Origin: Psychroserpens ponticola | Lineage (GTDB): Bacteria > Bacteroidota > Bacteroidia > Flavobacteriales > Flavobacteriaceae | Assembly (NCBI RefSeq): GCF_023556315.2 | Contig: NZ_CP116221.1 | Span: forward strand, 2,057,001-2,121,000 | DNA length: 64,000 bases | Reading direction: 5' to 3' | In this document: positions 43,726 through 52,867 of the stretch, piece after piece | Layout: each line of letters opens with the position of its first letter | Position numbering within the stretch: position 1 is the stretch's first letter | Made by a program: the position numbers and the translations under genes | The notes under the pieces: model-generated | Seen by the model: the letters and a program-made list of their open reading frames with translations, nothing else | Told to the model about the DNA's origin: nothing | Database searches by the model: none

Positions 43726-44403
43726 ATGAAATCAAATAAAACAACTGGAAGATTTGTAGGCCTATTATTTCTACTCATTTTTGCAAATGGTATTATAGTT
43801 TATCAATTTTTACAAGGTCCTGTCCTATTTTCAGATGACTTTCTAACTACCACATCTACAAATTCAACTAAAATCATTATCTCAACTTTACTTTTATTTT
43901 TAAGTGGTATAACGTCTGTAGTTATCGCTACAATTTTATTGCCAATATTTAAAAAACATAGTATCATCTTGGCCTTTTTATATTTAGCTTTCTGTATACT
44001 ACACTTTATAGCTATATCTATTGATAATATTAGTGTTCTATCTATGTTGGAATTAAGTCTAGAATATTCAAAAAGCGGAATTGAAAATTCTAATATTCTA
44101 AACACATTAGGAAGTGTGTTTTACAAAAAACATTGGTGGTCACATTACTTAAGTCTACTAATTTCTTGTGTCCCAGTGTTTATATTATACTATACATTAT
44201 TCGTCACTAAGTTAATTCCAAAAATCATTTCAATTGTTGGAATAATAGCTATAATTCTTATGTTTATTGAAATGTTATTTTCGCTTTTTGGACAAAGTAT
44301 AAGTATGAATATGCTTCTTCCCATAGGATTAATTCAACTAATACTTCCATTTTGGTTAATTTTTAAAGGATTGAAGTCACACATTTTAGAAACTGAAATG
44401 TAA
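43726..44403 (+). CDS. DUF4386 family membrane protein
   Basis: A 225-residue protein with about six membrane helices and the DUF4386 pattern: a GRFVGLLFLLIFANGIIVYQ start, an acidic loop, and WSHYLSLLISCVPVFILYY. Function unknown. It lies between sites 35 and 36, so it is one cassette. Confidence 0.75.
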   Translation: MKSNKTTGRFVGLLFLLIFANGIIVYQFLQGPVLFSDDFLTTTSTNSTKIIISTLLLFLSGITSVVIATILLPIFKKHSIILAFLYLAFCILHFIAISIDNISVLSMLELSLEYSKSGIENSNILNTLGSVFYKKHWWSHYLSLLISCVPVFILYYTLFVTKLIPKIISIVGIIAIILMFIEMLFSLFGQSISMNMLLPIGLIQLILPFWLIFKGLKSHILETEM

Positions 44404-44432
44404 TAGTGATATTTAATGAAGAAAACAACACT

Positions 44433-44565
44433 ATACAGCGTGTATAATCAATCGTTTAATCTATATATGCTATGAAAATCCTAACAGATTTTCATAGTGG
44501 TTTGATTCTTTTTTACGAACTTAGTTCTCGTCAACGTAACTCCCTCGTACACAAATACGCTAATT
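44433..44565 (+). repeat. attC-like site 36 (decayed)
   Basis: Left GTGTATAATCAATCG, apical hairpin AAAATCC/GGATTTTC-like, right GTACACAAATACGCT; AAC has become CAG and GTT has become GCT, so it should be inactive. Confidence 0.65.
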
Positions 44566-44589
44566 AAAAAAATGTGGTTCTTAAGTAAT

Positions 44590-45612
44590 ATGAAAAAGAA
44601 AAACATAATTAGAATAATATTGTTAGTTGGAACGGTTGTATCAATGTTTTTCGTACCATGGTTGTTGGTCAGAGCGTGGATATTTCCTCTACCAAATACA
44701 GTTAAAGAACAAGTAACTAAATCAATTAATTATGGATTTGACGGAATGATTGTTTATGTAGACAAAGCTGAACAACCTCCACAGTATTTTGTTTCTGGTT
44801 GGCATAATCGAGAATCTAAGATTCCTGCCAAACCTAACGCACTATTTAAGATTGCAAGCATTAGTAAGTTATATGATGCCGTTGCTGTTACCAAATTAGT
44901 AAATGATGGAAGGCTTTCACTAGATAAAACAATCGCTGAGTATTTACCAGAACTTGTAGGAAGAATAGAAAACTCAGACAAAATCACTTTAAGATTAATG
45001 ATACAGCATAGAAGTGGCATTCCAAATTTCACTGACACTCCTAATTTTTGGGCAACACCTACTGAAACCTATGAAGAAAGTCTTGCATTGATACTCGATA
45101 AGTCAGCAAATTTTAAACCAGGTGAAGACTATGAATATTGTAATACAAATTATCTTTTAATCAATAAGATAATGGATGACGCATTAGGTTATCCTAACTT
45201 TAAATACATTCAAGAAGAAATCCTAATTCCTCTAAATCTTAAAAACACCTTTGGTTCGCTAAGCGAAGTCAATATAGAGGATGTAATGAGTGGTTATCAT
45301 GTAGGACATCCTTTTGATTTAAAGGCAGACGAACATGGTATGTTAGCCACTGCAGAAGACGTAGGTGTTTTTATAAGAGCATTGAATGATGGATCATTGT
45401 TTAAACCAAATGAACAGGAAATATATGCTTCCATTTATGAGTATGAACATTCAGGATGGGTTCCTGGATACCAAAGTTTTGCAAAATATTACAAAGACAT
45501 TGATGCGGTTGTTATTGCGTTCTATAGTACAACTGACCCAAAATTATACAATTGGAACTTGTCAGAAATCATAAATAATAGAATTGCAAAAATTATTAAA
45601 AATAAAAACTAA
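44590..45612 (+). CDS. Serine hydrolase of the beta-lactamase family, membrane-anchored
   Basis: About 340 residues from ATG 44590 (an in-frame ATG at 44572 is possible). N-terminal anchor (IIRIILLVGTVVSMFFVPWL), then FKIASISKLYDAVAV (SxxK) and YEYCNTNYLL (YxN); the C-terminal HSGWVPGYQS replaces the usual KTG/HGG element. Third member of this fold in the window and clearly distinct from those at 31124 and 42389. Confidence 0.8.
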   Translation: MKKKNIIRIILLVGTVVSMFFVPWLLVRAWIFPLPNTVKEQVTKSINYGFDGMIVYVDKAEQPPQYFVSGWHNRESKIPAKPNALFKIASISKLYDAVAVTKLVNDGRLSLDKTIAEYLPELVGRIENSDKITLRLMIQHRSGIPNFTDTPNFWATPTETYEESLALILDKSANFKPGEDYEYCNTNYLLINKIMDDALGYPNFKYIQEEILIPLNLKNTFGSLSEVNIEDVMSGYHVGHPFDLKADEHGMLATAEDVGVFIRALNDGSLFKPNEQEIYASIYEYEHSGWVPGYQSFAKYYKDIDAVVIAFYSTTDPKLYNWNLSEIINNRIAKIIKNKN

Positions 45613-45630
45613 CTACAACTAGTATAAATA

Positions 45631-45873
45631 ATTGGAAACCCAAACATACCCTCTACAACAATTTACTACGAAAATTCTCAATTCTATCTTATAAGAAATA
45701 ACGAACAAAAAGCAAAATTGATAACAGGTTCAAATAGCCTAATAGGCTTTATTGCTAAAACAAAAAGTTATTTCTCTGATTGTGAAAAAATAGTATACTA
45801 TCTGGAAAATCAATTATATAATTTTGATAATTTGATAGAATTGGTTGAAGATTATAACCTATTATGTGAATAA
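45631..45873 (+). pseudogene. Gene fragment without start codon
   Basis: An 80-codon open frame with protein-like composition (TTIYYENSQFYLIRNNEQKA, then KIVYYLENQLYNFDNLIELV) but no ATG, GTG or TTG at its beginning. Just upstream CTACAACTAGTATAAATAAT resembles the left half of a decayed site. The other bases between 45613 and 46002 show nothing. Confidence 0.4.
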
Positions 45874-46002
45874 AAATAGTTTATAACAATGTATGTATTT
45901 AATGCTAACCTCCTACTTCAATTTTAATTTATAACTTTATCTGCAATTAAAGATTCTGAAGATTCTAAGTCGTATAAATCATAGACAAATCCATAAGTAA
46001 TT

Positions 46003-46731
46003 ATGAAAAATAAAATATTCATACTAGGAATCATAACTATCTTCATTAGTTGTAATTCTAATAATACTCCGTCTGATATATATCATTCAGAACATTTAAA
46101 GATTGAAAAGATTACCAAAAACCTTTACAAACACATTTCGTTTTTAAATACTCAAGATTATGGAAAAGTTCCTTGTAATGGAATTATATATTTTAATAAT
46201 AATGAGGCTGTGATTTTTGACACTCCTTCAAATGATAAAGCATCTGCAGAATTAATTAATTGGATTGGAAAAAGAGATATTAAGGCTATTATTGCCACTC
46301 ATTTTCATATTGATTGTCTAGGTGGATTGAACGAATTTCATTCAAAAGGAATAAAATCTTATGCTCATAAATTAACAATTAAACTGGCAAAGGAAAACAA
46401 TAAAGTGTTACCTCAAAATGGTTTTGAAAAACAACTTGAAATGAAAGTTGGAAATGAAATAGTACTGGCAAAACATTTTGGAGAAGGACACACGAAAGAT
46501 AACATCATCGCATATATAGAAAGTGAAAAAGCAATATTTGGTGGATGTTTGATTAAGGAAATGGGATCTGGAAAAGGAAATCTTGAAGATGCAAACATTA
46601 AGGAATGGCCAAAAACAGTTTCAAAAATAAAAGATGAATTAACCGAATTAGAAATAGTGATTCCTGGACATGGAAAAACTGGTAATAATAACCTTTTGGA
46701 TTATACTATTGAACTATTCACTGAAAACTAA
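46003..46731 (+). CDS. Subclass B1-like metallo-beta-lactamase
   Basis: A 242-residue protein with a lipoprotein signal (ITIFISC). All B1 zinc ligands can be placed: THFHIDCLGG (HxHxD), FGEGHTKDNI (third His), IFGGCLIKEM (Cys of site 2) and VIPGHGKTG (last His). B1 enzymes hydrolyse penicillins, cephalosporins and carbapenems; chromosomal forms occur in several Flavobacteriia. Activity must not be assumed from motifs alone. No intact site flanks it, so its cassette origin is uncertain. Confidence 0.85.
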   Translation: MKNKIFILGIITIFISCNSNNTPSDIYHSEHLKIEKITKNLYKHISFLNTQDYGKVPCNGIIYFNNNEAVIFDTPSNDKASAELINWIGKRDIKAIIATHFHIDCLGGLNEFHSKGIKSYAHKLTIKLAKENNKVLPQNGFEKQLEMKVGNEIVLAKHFGEGHTKDNIIAYIESEKAIFGGCLIKEMGSGKGNLEDANIKEWPKTVSKIKDELTELEIVIPGHGKTGNNNLLDYTIELFTEN

Positions 46732-46840
46732 ACGCTTACAGTAATGTATAGAATGAATGAGTTAAATCAATAATGATAGATAATAGTAGTAAAGAATTGC
46801 AAGTTTACTTCTAACTATAAAACATATTTTAATAAAATTT

Positions 46841-47395
46841 ATGAATAAAATTATACTTTTAATTATTGCATGTTTTTCTTTAACCACTTGCAGTTTGCAT
46901 AAGGAATTTTATGAAAGTGGAAATCTGAAAGCTAAAGGAAAAATTTCTGACACTTTAAAAAATGGGAAATGGAAACTTTTTCATAAAAATGGCAATCTAT
47001 TTCAAATAGGACATTATTCTAATGGAAATAAAACTGGAGAATGGAAAGTCTATCACGAAACCGGAGAATTAAGGCAAATAGGTCAATTTTTAAATAACCA
47101 ACAAAATGGAGAGTGGAATTTCTATCACCAAAATGGAAATCATCAAGGAATTGGGACACTCTCTTATGGCAAACGAATTGGAACATGGAAATGGTATTTT
47201 AAAAATGGCCAACTTCAAACTGAACGTAATTGGAATAACGGAAAGCTCATTGAAATTATTAGCTGTTATGATGGTAAAGGAAATGAATTAGACAAAGGAA
47301 CATTTACCGAAGGAAATGGTACAATGAAAATATATGATATTGACGGAAATTTACTAAATATTGAGCATTATAAAAATGGACAATACATAAAATAA
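46841..47395 (+). CDS. YwqK-like MORN-repeat lipoprotein
   Basis: A 184-residue lipoprotein (lipobox FSLTTC) made of about six MORN_2-type repeats, each with the pattern NGxxxxxGxYxxGxxxGxWxxY, for example NGKWKLFHKNGNLFQIGHYS and TGEWKVYHETGELRQIGQFL. Proteins of this type are annotated as YwqK-family antitoxins or surface proteins; no toxin gene is next to it. Confidence 0.8.
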   Translation: MNKIILLIIACFSLTTCSLHKEFYESGNLKAKGKISDTLKNGKWKLFHKNGNLFQIGHYSNGNKTGEWKVYHETGELRQIGQFLNNQQNGEWNFYHQNGNHQGIGTLSYGKRIGTWKWYFKNGQLQTERNWNNGKLIEIISCYDGKGNELDKGTFTEGNGTMKIYDIDGNLLNIEHYKNGQYIK

Positions 47396-47427
47396 TGATT
47401 TCCAAAAAAAATGAAATGATCAAAGGC

Positions 47428-47533
47428 TAGTTTACGTTTTTATTAAAAATCCTACGAATTTCATTAATAGTTAATTTTCTTTTTGTTAACTTAGTTCCTG
47501 CCAACATACGAACCCTATACGAATCCGTTGGCA
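47428..47533 (+). repeat. Decayed attC-like site (ghost)
   Basis: The right half is clear: TTTTTGTTAACTTAGTTCC, GCCAACATACGAACCCTATA, then ATCCGTTGGC with GTT at 47527-47529. The left half is eroded. Confidence 0.6.
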
Positions 47534-47564
47534 TTCATTACTCTAAACCCTATAAATAAGAATT

Positions 47565-47828
47565 ATGAAAACAAATTTATCTAAAGTCAAGTCAGAAATA
47601 GAAGCCTACGCAAATGACTCTAATTTAACTGAAATACAAATTGTTGATAAACTGAAAGAACATTACTTCAATAAAGTAGTCAACGAAAATCTTAAGCTTT
47701 ATAAAAAAAGAAAGAAAAAAGTAAGTGAAATAACTAAAGATTTAAAAATATCTTCTCGTAGATTTTATGCAATACTAGAAAAGAAAAAAATAACGTTCAC
47801 CAAATACAAAAAGAAAGAAAAAAAATAA
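47565..47828 (+). CDS. Small basic HTH-like protein
   Basis: An 87-residue Lys-rich helical protein. VSEITKDLKISSRRFYAILE resembles a helix-turn-helix. Family unknown. It lies between two ghost sites, so it is the cargo of a fossil cassette. Confidence 0.6.
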   Translation: MKTNLSKVKSEIEAYANDSNLTEIQIVDKLKEHYFNKVVNENLKLYKKRKKKVSEITKDLKISSRRFYAILEKKKITFTKYKKKEKK

Positions 47829-47914
47829 AAAGAGCTATTTAACGGTTGTCATAAACTGTATAGCTCATTTATACTTGTAAAACATTCCAGATTCTTAAAT
47901 CAATTTGTGTTCTA

Positions 47915-47967
47915 TTGCTAACTTAGTTCCTGCTAACCAAGTAAATTACACCAATACCTTTTGTGCT
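47915..47967 (+). repeat. Decayed attC-like site (ghost, right half)
   Basis: GCTAACTTAGTTCCTGCTAA followed by a weak CACAAAACCGTT-like end (CACCAATACCTTTTGTGCT). Confidence 0.45.
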
Positions 47968-47980
47968 ATATATCAAACTT

Positions 47981-48676
47981 ATGAAAAAAATAATTTACGT
48001 TCTAATTCTTATTACAGCAGTTTCATGTTTGAATAAAAACGATAGCAAGCTTGATGTTGCAACACATATTAGGTTTAATGATGTGGATAAAAATGGATTA
48101 ACAATTGATACAAAACTTCTTTCTAATATAAAGAATGATCTCAAAAAAACACCTAATAAATTAAATCGAGAAGTCTGGAATTACGATAAAGAAGGAAATG
48201 AAGAACATTACGTTTTGAATAAAGGTGTAGTCTTCAAATTTGTGGAAGAACAAAAAGCCCATTCCATTTTTAATGCATATTATGAGCAAGTTGTTAAAGG
48301 CAATAATTACATCTTTCTTACAAATATGGATTTTGACGAATCTTACAATACGTATTATGATATTGTAATTATTGATGGTTCTGATCCATTCAAAATCATT
48401 GAATTAATTGGTACTAATGGAGTAAATTATGATGTTTACAATCCAGATATCATCAAAAAATTAAAAGCATGGGATTCGCAAATCAACTTCAAATTTGTTG
48501 TTATCGACGTTTCTAGAATTCATGCATATATAGGTAAGCTACCAAGAGACATTAATAAGTTTTCAAATGAAGTTTATGAATTTTGCCCAGATGTAATTGA
48601 CCAAGGTTATGGCACAATGGATGAAATGATTTCTGACTATACAGAAAATAAATACTTCTGGTTATGGTGGGATTAA
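47981..48676 (+). CDS. DUF4253 domain lipoprotein
   Basis: A 231-residue protein from ATG 47981 with lipobox LITAVSC. The C-terminal half has the DUF4253 pattern: LKAWDSQINFKFVVIDVSRI, then EVYEFCPDVIDQGYGTMDEM and a terminal YFWLWWD. The family has no known function. Confidence 0.75.
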   Translation: MKKIIYVLILITAVSCLNKNDSKLDVATHIRFNDVDKNGLTIDTKLLSNIKNDLKKTPNKLNREVWNYDKEGNEEHYVLNKGVVFKFVEEQKAHSIFNAYYEQVVKGNNYIFLTNMDFDESYNTYYDIVIIDGSDPFKIIELIGTNGVNYDVYNPDIIKKLKAWDSQINFKFVVIDVSRIHAYIGKLPRDINKFSNEVYEFCPDVIDQGYGTMDEMISDYTENKYFWLWWD

Positions 48677-48732
48677 TTGAATTGCTCTAAGGAAGAAACA
48701 TAAAAAATTAAATACTTTATAATAATAGAATT

Positions 48733-49101
48733 ATGCTAACTGATATTCATCCGAAATTACCAATGCGTAACAAAAGTATTACGAAAGAATTTTATATAAA
48801 TAAACTAGGATTTAAAACCTTTGGAAACACTGATTATGATGAGTATTTGATGATGGAAAAAGATCAAATTCAACTTCATTTTTTTGAATTTAAAACACTC
48901 GATCCTAAAGAGAATTATGGTCAGGTTTATATTAGAACTGATGCTATTGACCGTTTTTACCAATCCGTATTAGATTCTAAAACACCTATTCACCCAAATG
49001 GTCCATTAGAAACAAAACCTTGGGGACAAAAGGAATTTTCTATACTAGATCCAGACAATAATCTGTTGACTTTCGGACAAAGTCTTTTTGTTGAAAAATG
49101 A
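48733..49101 (+). CDS. Bleomycin-resistance-like VOC protein
   Basis: A 122-residue VOC-fold protein: two beta-alpha-beta-beta-beta modules (ITKEFYINKLGFKTFGNTDY, then IRTDAIDRFYQSVLDSKTPI) and the family end PWGQKEFSILDPDNNLLTFG. BLMA-type members bind bleomycin as dimers. Gene cassettes commonly carry such proteins. Confidence 0.8.
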   Translation: MLTDIHPKLPMRNKSITKEFYINKLGFKTFGNTDYDEYLMMEKDQIQLHFFEFKTLDPKENYGQVYIRTDAIDRFYQSVLDSKTPIHPNGPLETKPWGQKEFSILDPDNNLLTFGQSLFVEK

Positions 49102-49152
49102 TAAAAAATGACGAGTCTGTATGTTCTCTAAAATCTTACGTTTTTTTATTCC

Positions 49153-49183
49153 GTACAACTAACCATTCACAATCGCGTTGTGT
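49153..49183 (+). repeat. Decayed attC-like site (ghost, right end)
   Basis: ACAACTAACCATTCACAATC followed by GCGTTGTGTT, with GTT at 49177-49179. Only the right stem and core are left. Confidence 0.55.
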
Positions 49184-49217
49184 TTAATATGAACAACATT
49201 CTAAATCAAAAACACAC

Positions 49218-49739
49218 ATGCTGAGAAAATGTTTTATATTATCAATCTTATCTATATTTCTTATTGGTTGTATTGGTTATCACAAGATATTGAAAGACAC
49301 TAATGGAGAACCTATTTTGAATGAAAAAGTGAATTATAAATTCACAAAAATTCCTAGTAAAACCGATTTAACCAAAATTGATACCTCTGCACATTATATT
49401 CAAATATTTGAAGGCAGATATTATAACGAAAACGAAAAACAGAATCCCGATATTTTGGTTTTTCACAATGACGGATTTTATAAACAGTCTTCTAGTATTT
49501 ATAATTTTAAATATGAGTCTAGAAATAAAAATTCTATCTATTATGGTGGAAAATACAGAATTACAGATGATATCATTGAACTTGAACAATTTTTACCATC
49601 AAAAAGCGGAAAGACAAATTATTATTCAAGAACTATCAAAAAAGGAATTATTAATGGAGATAGAATTATTTTCAACGACGGAAATACGTTAATAACAATC
49701 TTTGAAAAAAAAATAAACTCATATAAAACGGAAAATTGA
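49218..49739 (+). CDS. Hypothetical lipoprotein
   Basis: A 173-residue lipoprotein (lipobox IFLIGC) with a C-terminal beta-rich part (YYGGKYRITDDIIELEQFLP) of lipocalin-like appearance. Family not recognised. It follows a ghost site by ~35 bases. Confidence 0.7.
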   Translation: MLRKCFILSILSIFLIGCIGYHKILKDTNGEPILNEKVNYKFTKIPSKTDLTKIDTSAHYIQIFEGRYYNENEKQNPDILVFHNDGFYKQSSSIYNFKYESRNKNSIYYGGKYRITDDIIELEQFLPSKSGKTNYYSRTIKKGIINGDRIIFNDGNTLITIFEKKINSYKTEN

Positions 49740-49824
49740 AAGACTATAAGAGAACTATAACATCTGATTTTTTATTATATTGGTGATGTTACTTAATTTT
49801 TTCTCTCAAAAGCCAATCTTTTTC

Positions 49825-51363
49825 ATGAAAAAACTCATTTGTTTATTTATAATAATCAATTGCCTTAGCGTTAACTCTCAAACTTATTCTTCTAATTATG
49901 AGGAAGATATATTTAACAACATAAAAAAGGATTCTATAAATTATAAATTCTTCGAAAGCTTATTAGCCATAGATCCTTCTATGACTCCAGAATTAGCTTC
50001 AGATTATAAATTAGAAGTAAATTCAATTATAAAATCTGTTCCTCCTAAAGAGAAAAAAGAAAAAAAAGAGAAAAAGAGGATTGAAAAATTATATGATGAT
50101 TTGCATGATACATTTTTTATTAAATATCGCCTGAATGCATATTTTAACGATATTTTCGAAAATGGAACGTATAATTGTGTTACAGCTACTGCATTATATT
50201 CCTATGTTTTTGAAGAATTAAATATTCCATATCATGTCAAAGAAACACCTTCACATGTGTTTTTAGTGGTTTATCCTAACACTTATAAAATTTATTTAGA
50301 AACTACAGTTCCTGGACAGTATGGCTTTATTACTCCCAAAGAATCTGAAATTAAAAAGATTGTAGATGAATTAATATCATACAAATTAGTCACTTCTGAT
50401 GAAGTTTCAAAAAAAGGCTATTTAAAATTTTATGAAGATTACTTTTATGGAAAAGAATATATAGATAAAAGAGCTTTAATAGGAATGCAATACTATAACA
50501 AAGGTTTGATAGATTTTGAAAATGAAGCAAATGATGAAGCTCTAAACAACTTTAAAAAAACAAAGATTTTCTATTCTTCACCTCTCATTGATCCAATTAT
50601 TAAAAACATTATGTTTATTAATGTAAATGAATTGGAATTTAACACAAAAAAGGATGTCGATTATTTAATTGAATTATTATCCATTTCTAAATTCCCTGAA
50701 GATTATTCTATAAGCAACTTAAAATCAAGTTTATTCAAAATAATCGATCATGATGATAATGACAATGCATTCATTGAATACACAATTGAAAAATTCAAAA
50801 ATATAACTGATCCAAATATTAAAAATGAAGCCATTGAATTTTTATTAGAGTATTTAGCAGAAAATGCGGCAAGAAATGAAGAATTAGATGAAGCCATAAA
50901 TTATTGTGATGACATCTTACTCATCAATCCTAAAAACAAAAGAATCAAGAGTGTTGTCTCTTATGTTGCGTTTAAAAAAGTAAAGCTTTCAAGTTACAAT
51001 ATGGAGGCGCTTACAGCATTTGAAAGCATCTGTGAAAAATATGAATTTTTAAAAGAGAATAATAGATATAATATAAGTTTAGCTTACTTATATGCTCGTA
51101 TTTCATTTAAGAAATTTAAAAGCAAAAACATATCTGAAGCAAATGAATATCTACAAAAATTAGAATTCATTTTAGATAATAATGACATACTAGACGAAGT
51201 GAGTAATGGTTTATTAAGCGATCTTTATATTAAAGCTGGTAATTATTATTACTATAAAAATCAATATAAAAGATCATACAAAATTTATAAAAAAGGACTC
51301 ACGTATGTACCAGATCACAATGAATTAAAAAAGAGGGCAAATTGGTCGAAAGATGAATTCTAA
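49825..51363 (+). CDS. Exported transglutaminase-like protein with TPR region
   Basis: A 512-residue protein from ATG 49825 with a signal peptide ending at SVNSQ. The block NGTYNCVTATALYSYVFEEL, then IPYHVKETPSHVFLVV shows the Cys and His of a transglutaminase-like/SirB1-like fold. A charged linker (KEKKEKKEKK) precedes it and the C-terminal ~250 residues are TPR-like helices. Role unknown. Confidence 0.7.
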   Translation: MKKLICLFIIINCLSVNSQTYSSNYEEDIFNNIKKDSINYKFFESLLAIDPSMTPELASDYKLEVNSIIKSVPPKEKKEKKEKKRIEKLYDDLHDTFFIKYRLNAYFNDIFENGTYNCVTATALYSYVFEELNIPYHVKETPSHVFLVVYPNTYKIYLETTVPGQYGFITPKESEIKKIVDELISYKLVTSDEVSKKGYLKFYEDYFYGKEYIDKRALIGMQYYNKGLIDFENEANDEALNNFKKTKIFYSSPLIDPIIKNIMFINVNELEFNTKKDVDYLIELLSISKFPEDYSISNLKSSLFKIIDHDDNDNAFIEYTIEKFKNITDPNIKNEAIEFLLEYLAENAARNEELDEAINYCDDILLINPKNKRIKSVVSYVAFKKVKLSSYNMEALTAFESICEKYEFLKENNRYNISLAYLYARISFKKFKSKNISEANEYLQKLEFILDNNDILDEVSNGLLSDLYIKAGNYYYYKNQYKRSYKIYKKGLTYVPDHNELKKRANWSKDEF

Positions 51364-51519
51364 ACCTCAAAAACAACCAATAATTAATTATGAAAGAACA
51401 ATAAAATCACTTCACTCCTACTTTAATTTTAAAGCATAACTTTATTCCTCTAATTCAAATTGAAAAATCACCACTAAAATTGATGACATAAAAATCAAAA
51501 ACGAAAAGACACAAATACT

Positions 51520-52287
51520 ATGAATAAAAATAAATTAACTGGAAAAAACGTTCTTATCACTGCTGGAGCACAAGGAATTGGCGAATCAATCACTAAACAC
51601 TTTATTGATTGTGGTGCCAATGTAGCAATCCACTATTTCTCTAGTGCTGATACTGCTAATAAATTAACAGAATATGCAGCTAGTAAAGAACAAAAGGCAA
51701 TTGCAATTAGTGGTGACTTAACTAAAGAAGTTGATGCGAATGTATTAGTCCAGAAAACAGTAGAAGCATTTGGTAGTCTAGACATACTCATCAATAATGC
51801 AGGTTCACTTGTTGCACGCAAAATGTTGAGCGAAATGGAAACTGAATTCTGGAATAAGGTAATGGACATTAACCTTACATCAATGCTGTTTGTTACGAGA
51901 GCAGCAGCACCATTTCTGAAAAAAAACAATAATAGTAGTATTGTTAATTTAGCATCATTAGCAGGACGTAAAGGTGGCCATCCTGGTTCGTTAGCTTATT
52001 CTACTAGCAAAGGAGCTATATTAACATTTACTCGCGCACTCGCTTCTGAATTAGGCCCAAATGGCACAAGAGTCAACGCTGTTGCTCCTGGTCTTATACT
52101 TGGTACTTCTTTTCACAATACGCATACAACAAAAGAATCAGCAGCAGCAACAACTGCTGGTATTCCTATTCAAAGAGCAGGTAATGCAGATGATGTCGCA
52201 CGAGCAGTTTTATATTTAGCGTCCGAATATGATGGCTTTATAACTGGTGCTACCTTGGACATTAATGGTGGAGTATACAATATGTAA
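51520..52287 (+). CDS. Short-chain dehydrogenase/reductase
   Basis: A 255-residue SDR: NVLITAGAQGIGESITKHF (dinucleotide-binding GxxxGxG), DILINNAGS, catalytic Ser in SSIVNLASLAG, LAYSTSKGAILTF (YxxxK), and a C-terminal FITGATLDINGG. NAD(P)H-dependent reductase of the FabG-like type; the substrate is not deducible. Confidence 0.9.
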   Translation: MNKNKLTGKNVLITAGAQGIGESITKHFIDCGANVAIHYFSSADTANKLTEYAASKEQKAIAISGDLTKEVDANVLVQKTVEAFGSLDILINNAGSLVARKMLSEMETEFWNKVMDINLTSMLFVTRAAAPFLKKNNNSSIVNLASLAGRKGGHPGSLAYSTSKGAILTFTRALASELGPNGTRVNAVAPGLILGTSFHNTHTTKESAAATTAGIPIQRAGNADDVARAVLYLASEYDGFITGATLDINGGVYNM

Positions 52288-52383
52288 TTCAACTTTTAAT
52301 ATGAAATGGGAATCTGAAATTCTTGAAAACGGTCTTTTAATGGAGACATTAATAAGATAGAGACTTTTCAATACTAGACATCT

Positions 52384-52821
52384 ATGAAAACAAAATTAAT
52401 TATTAGCGCATTAAGCATTTCGCTTTTCATATGTACTTCTTGTAATGAAAAAAAACATTTAATTGTAGGCAAAAATGGAAAAACAATTGATACAAGGTTA
52501 GTTGGACTTTGGAAAGGATCTGAATCTGGTAAAATCTTTCCAGGCATGTCTTCAGAATGGAAAATGATCAGAAATTTAGATGGTACTTTCAGTCTTGAAG
52601 TGAAAGCCAATTTAAATGGTGAATTCATTGAAGAAACTGAAATTGGAACTTGGTGGATTGAAAATGGATGCTTCCATGAATACCATGATGTTTCAGGCAA
52701 AGTTGATATTTATAAATACGAAGTCTTAAATAAAGATCAAATTAAATTTATAACTAAAAAAATGTCTTTTGATATAGTAAATGAAAATTATGAATTCATC
52801 GACACAAAAATTTCGAATTAA
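52384..52821 (+). CDS. Hypothetical lipoprotein
   Basis: A 145-residue lipoprotein (lipobox SLFICTSC) with a lipocalin-like sequence (VGLWKGSESGKIFPGMSSEW, then GTWWIENGCFHEYHDVSGKV). Function unknown. Confidence 0.7.
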   Translation: MKTKLIISALSISLFICTSCNEKKHLIVGKNGKTIDTRLVGLWKGSESGKIFPGMSSEWKMIRNLDGTFSLEVKANLNGEFIEETEIGTWWIENGCFHEYHDVSGKVDIYKYEVLNKDQIKFITKKMSFDIVNENYEFIDTKISN

Positions 52822-52867
52822 AGAACTATAAACCGTAAAACTTCTCACATTTAGGAAACTTAATACT

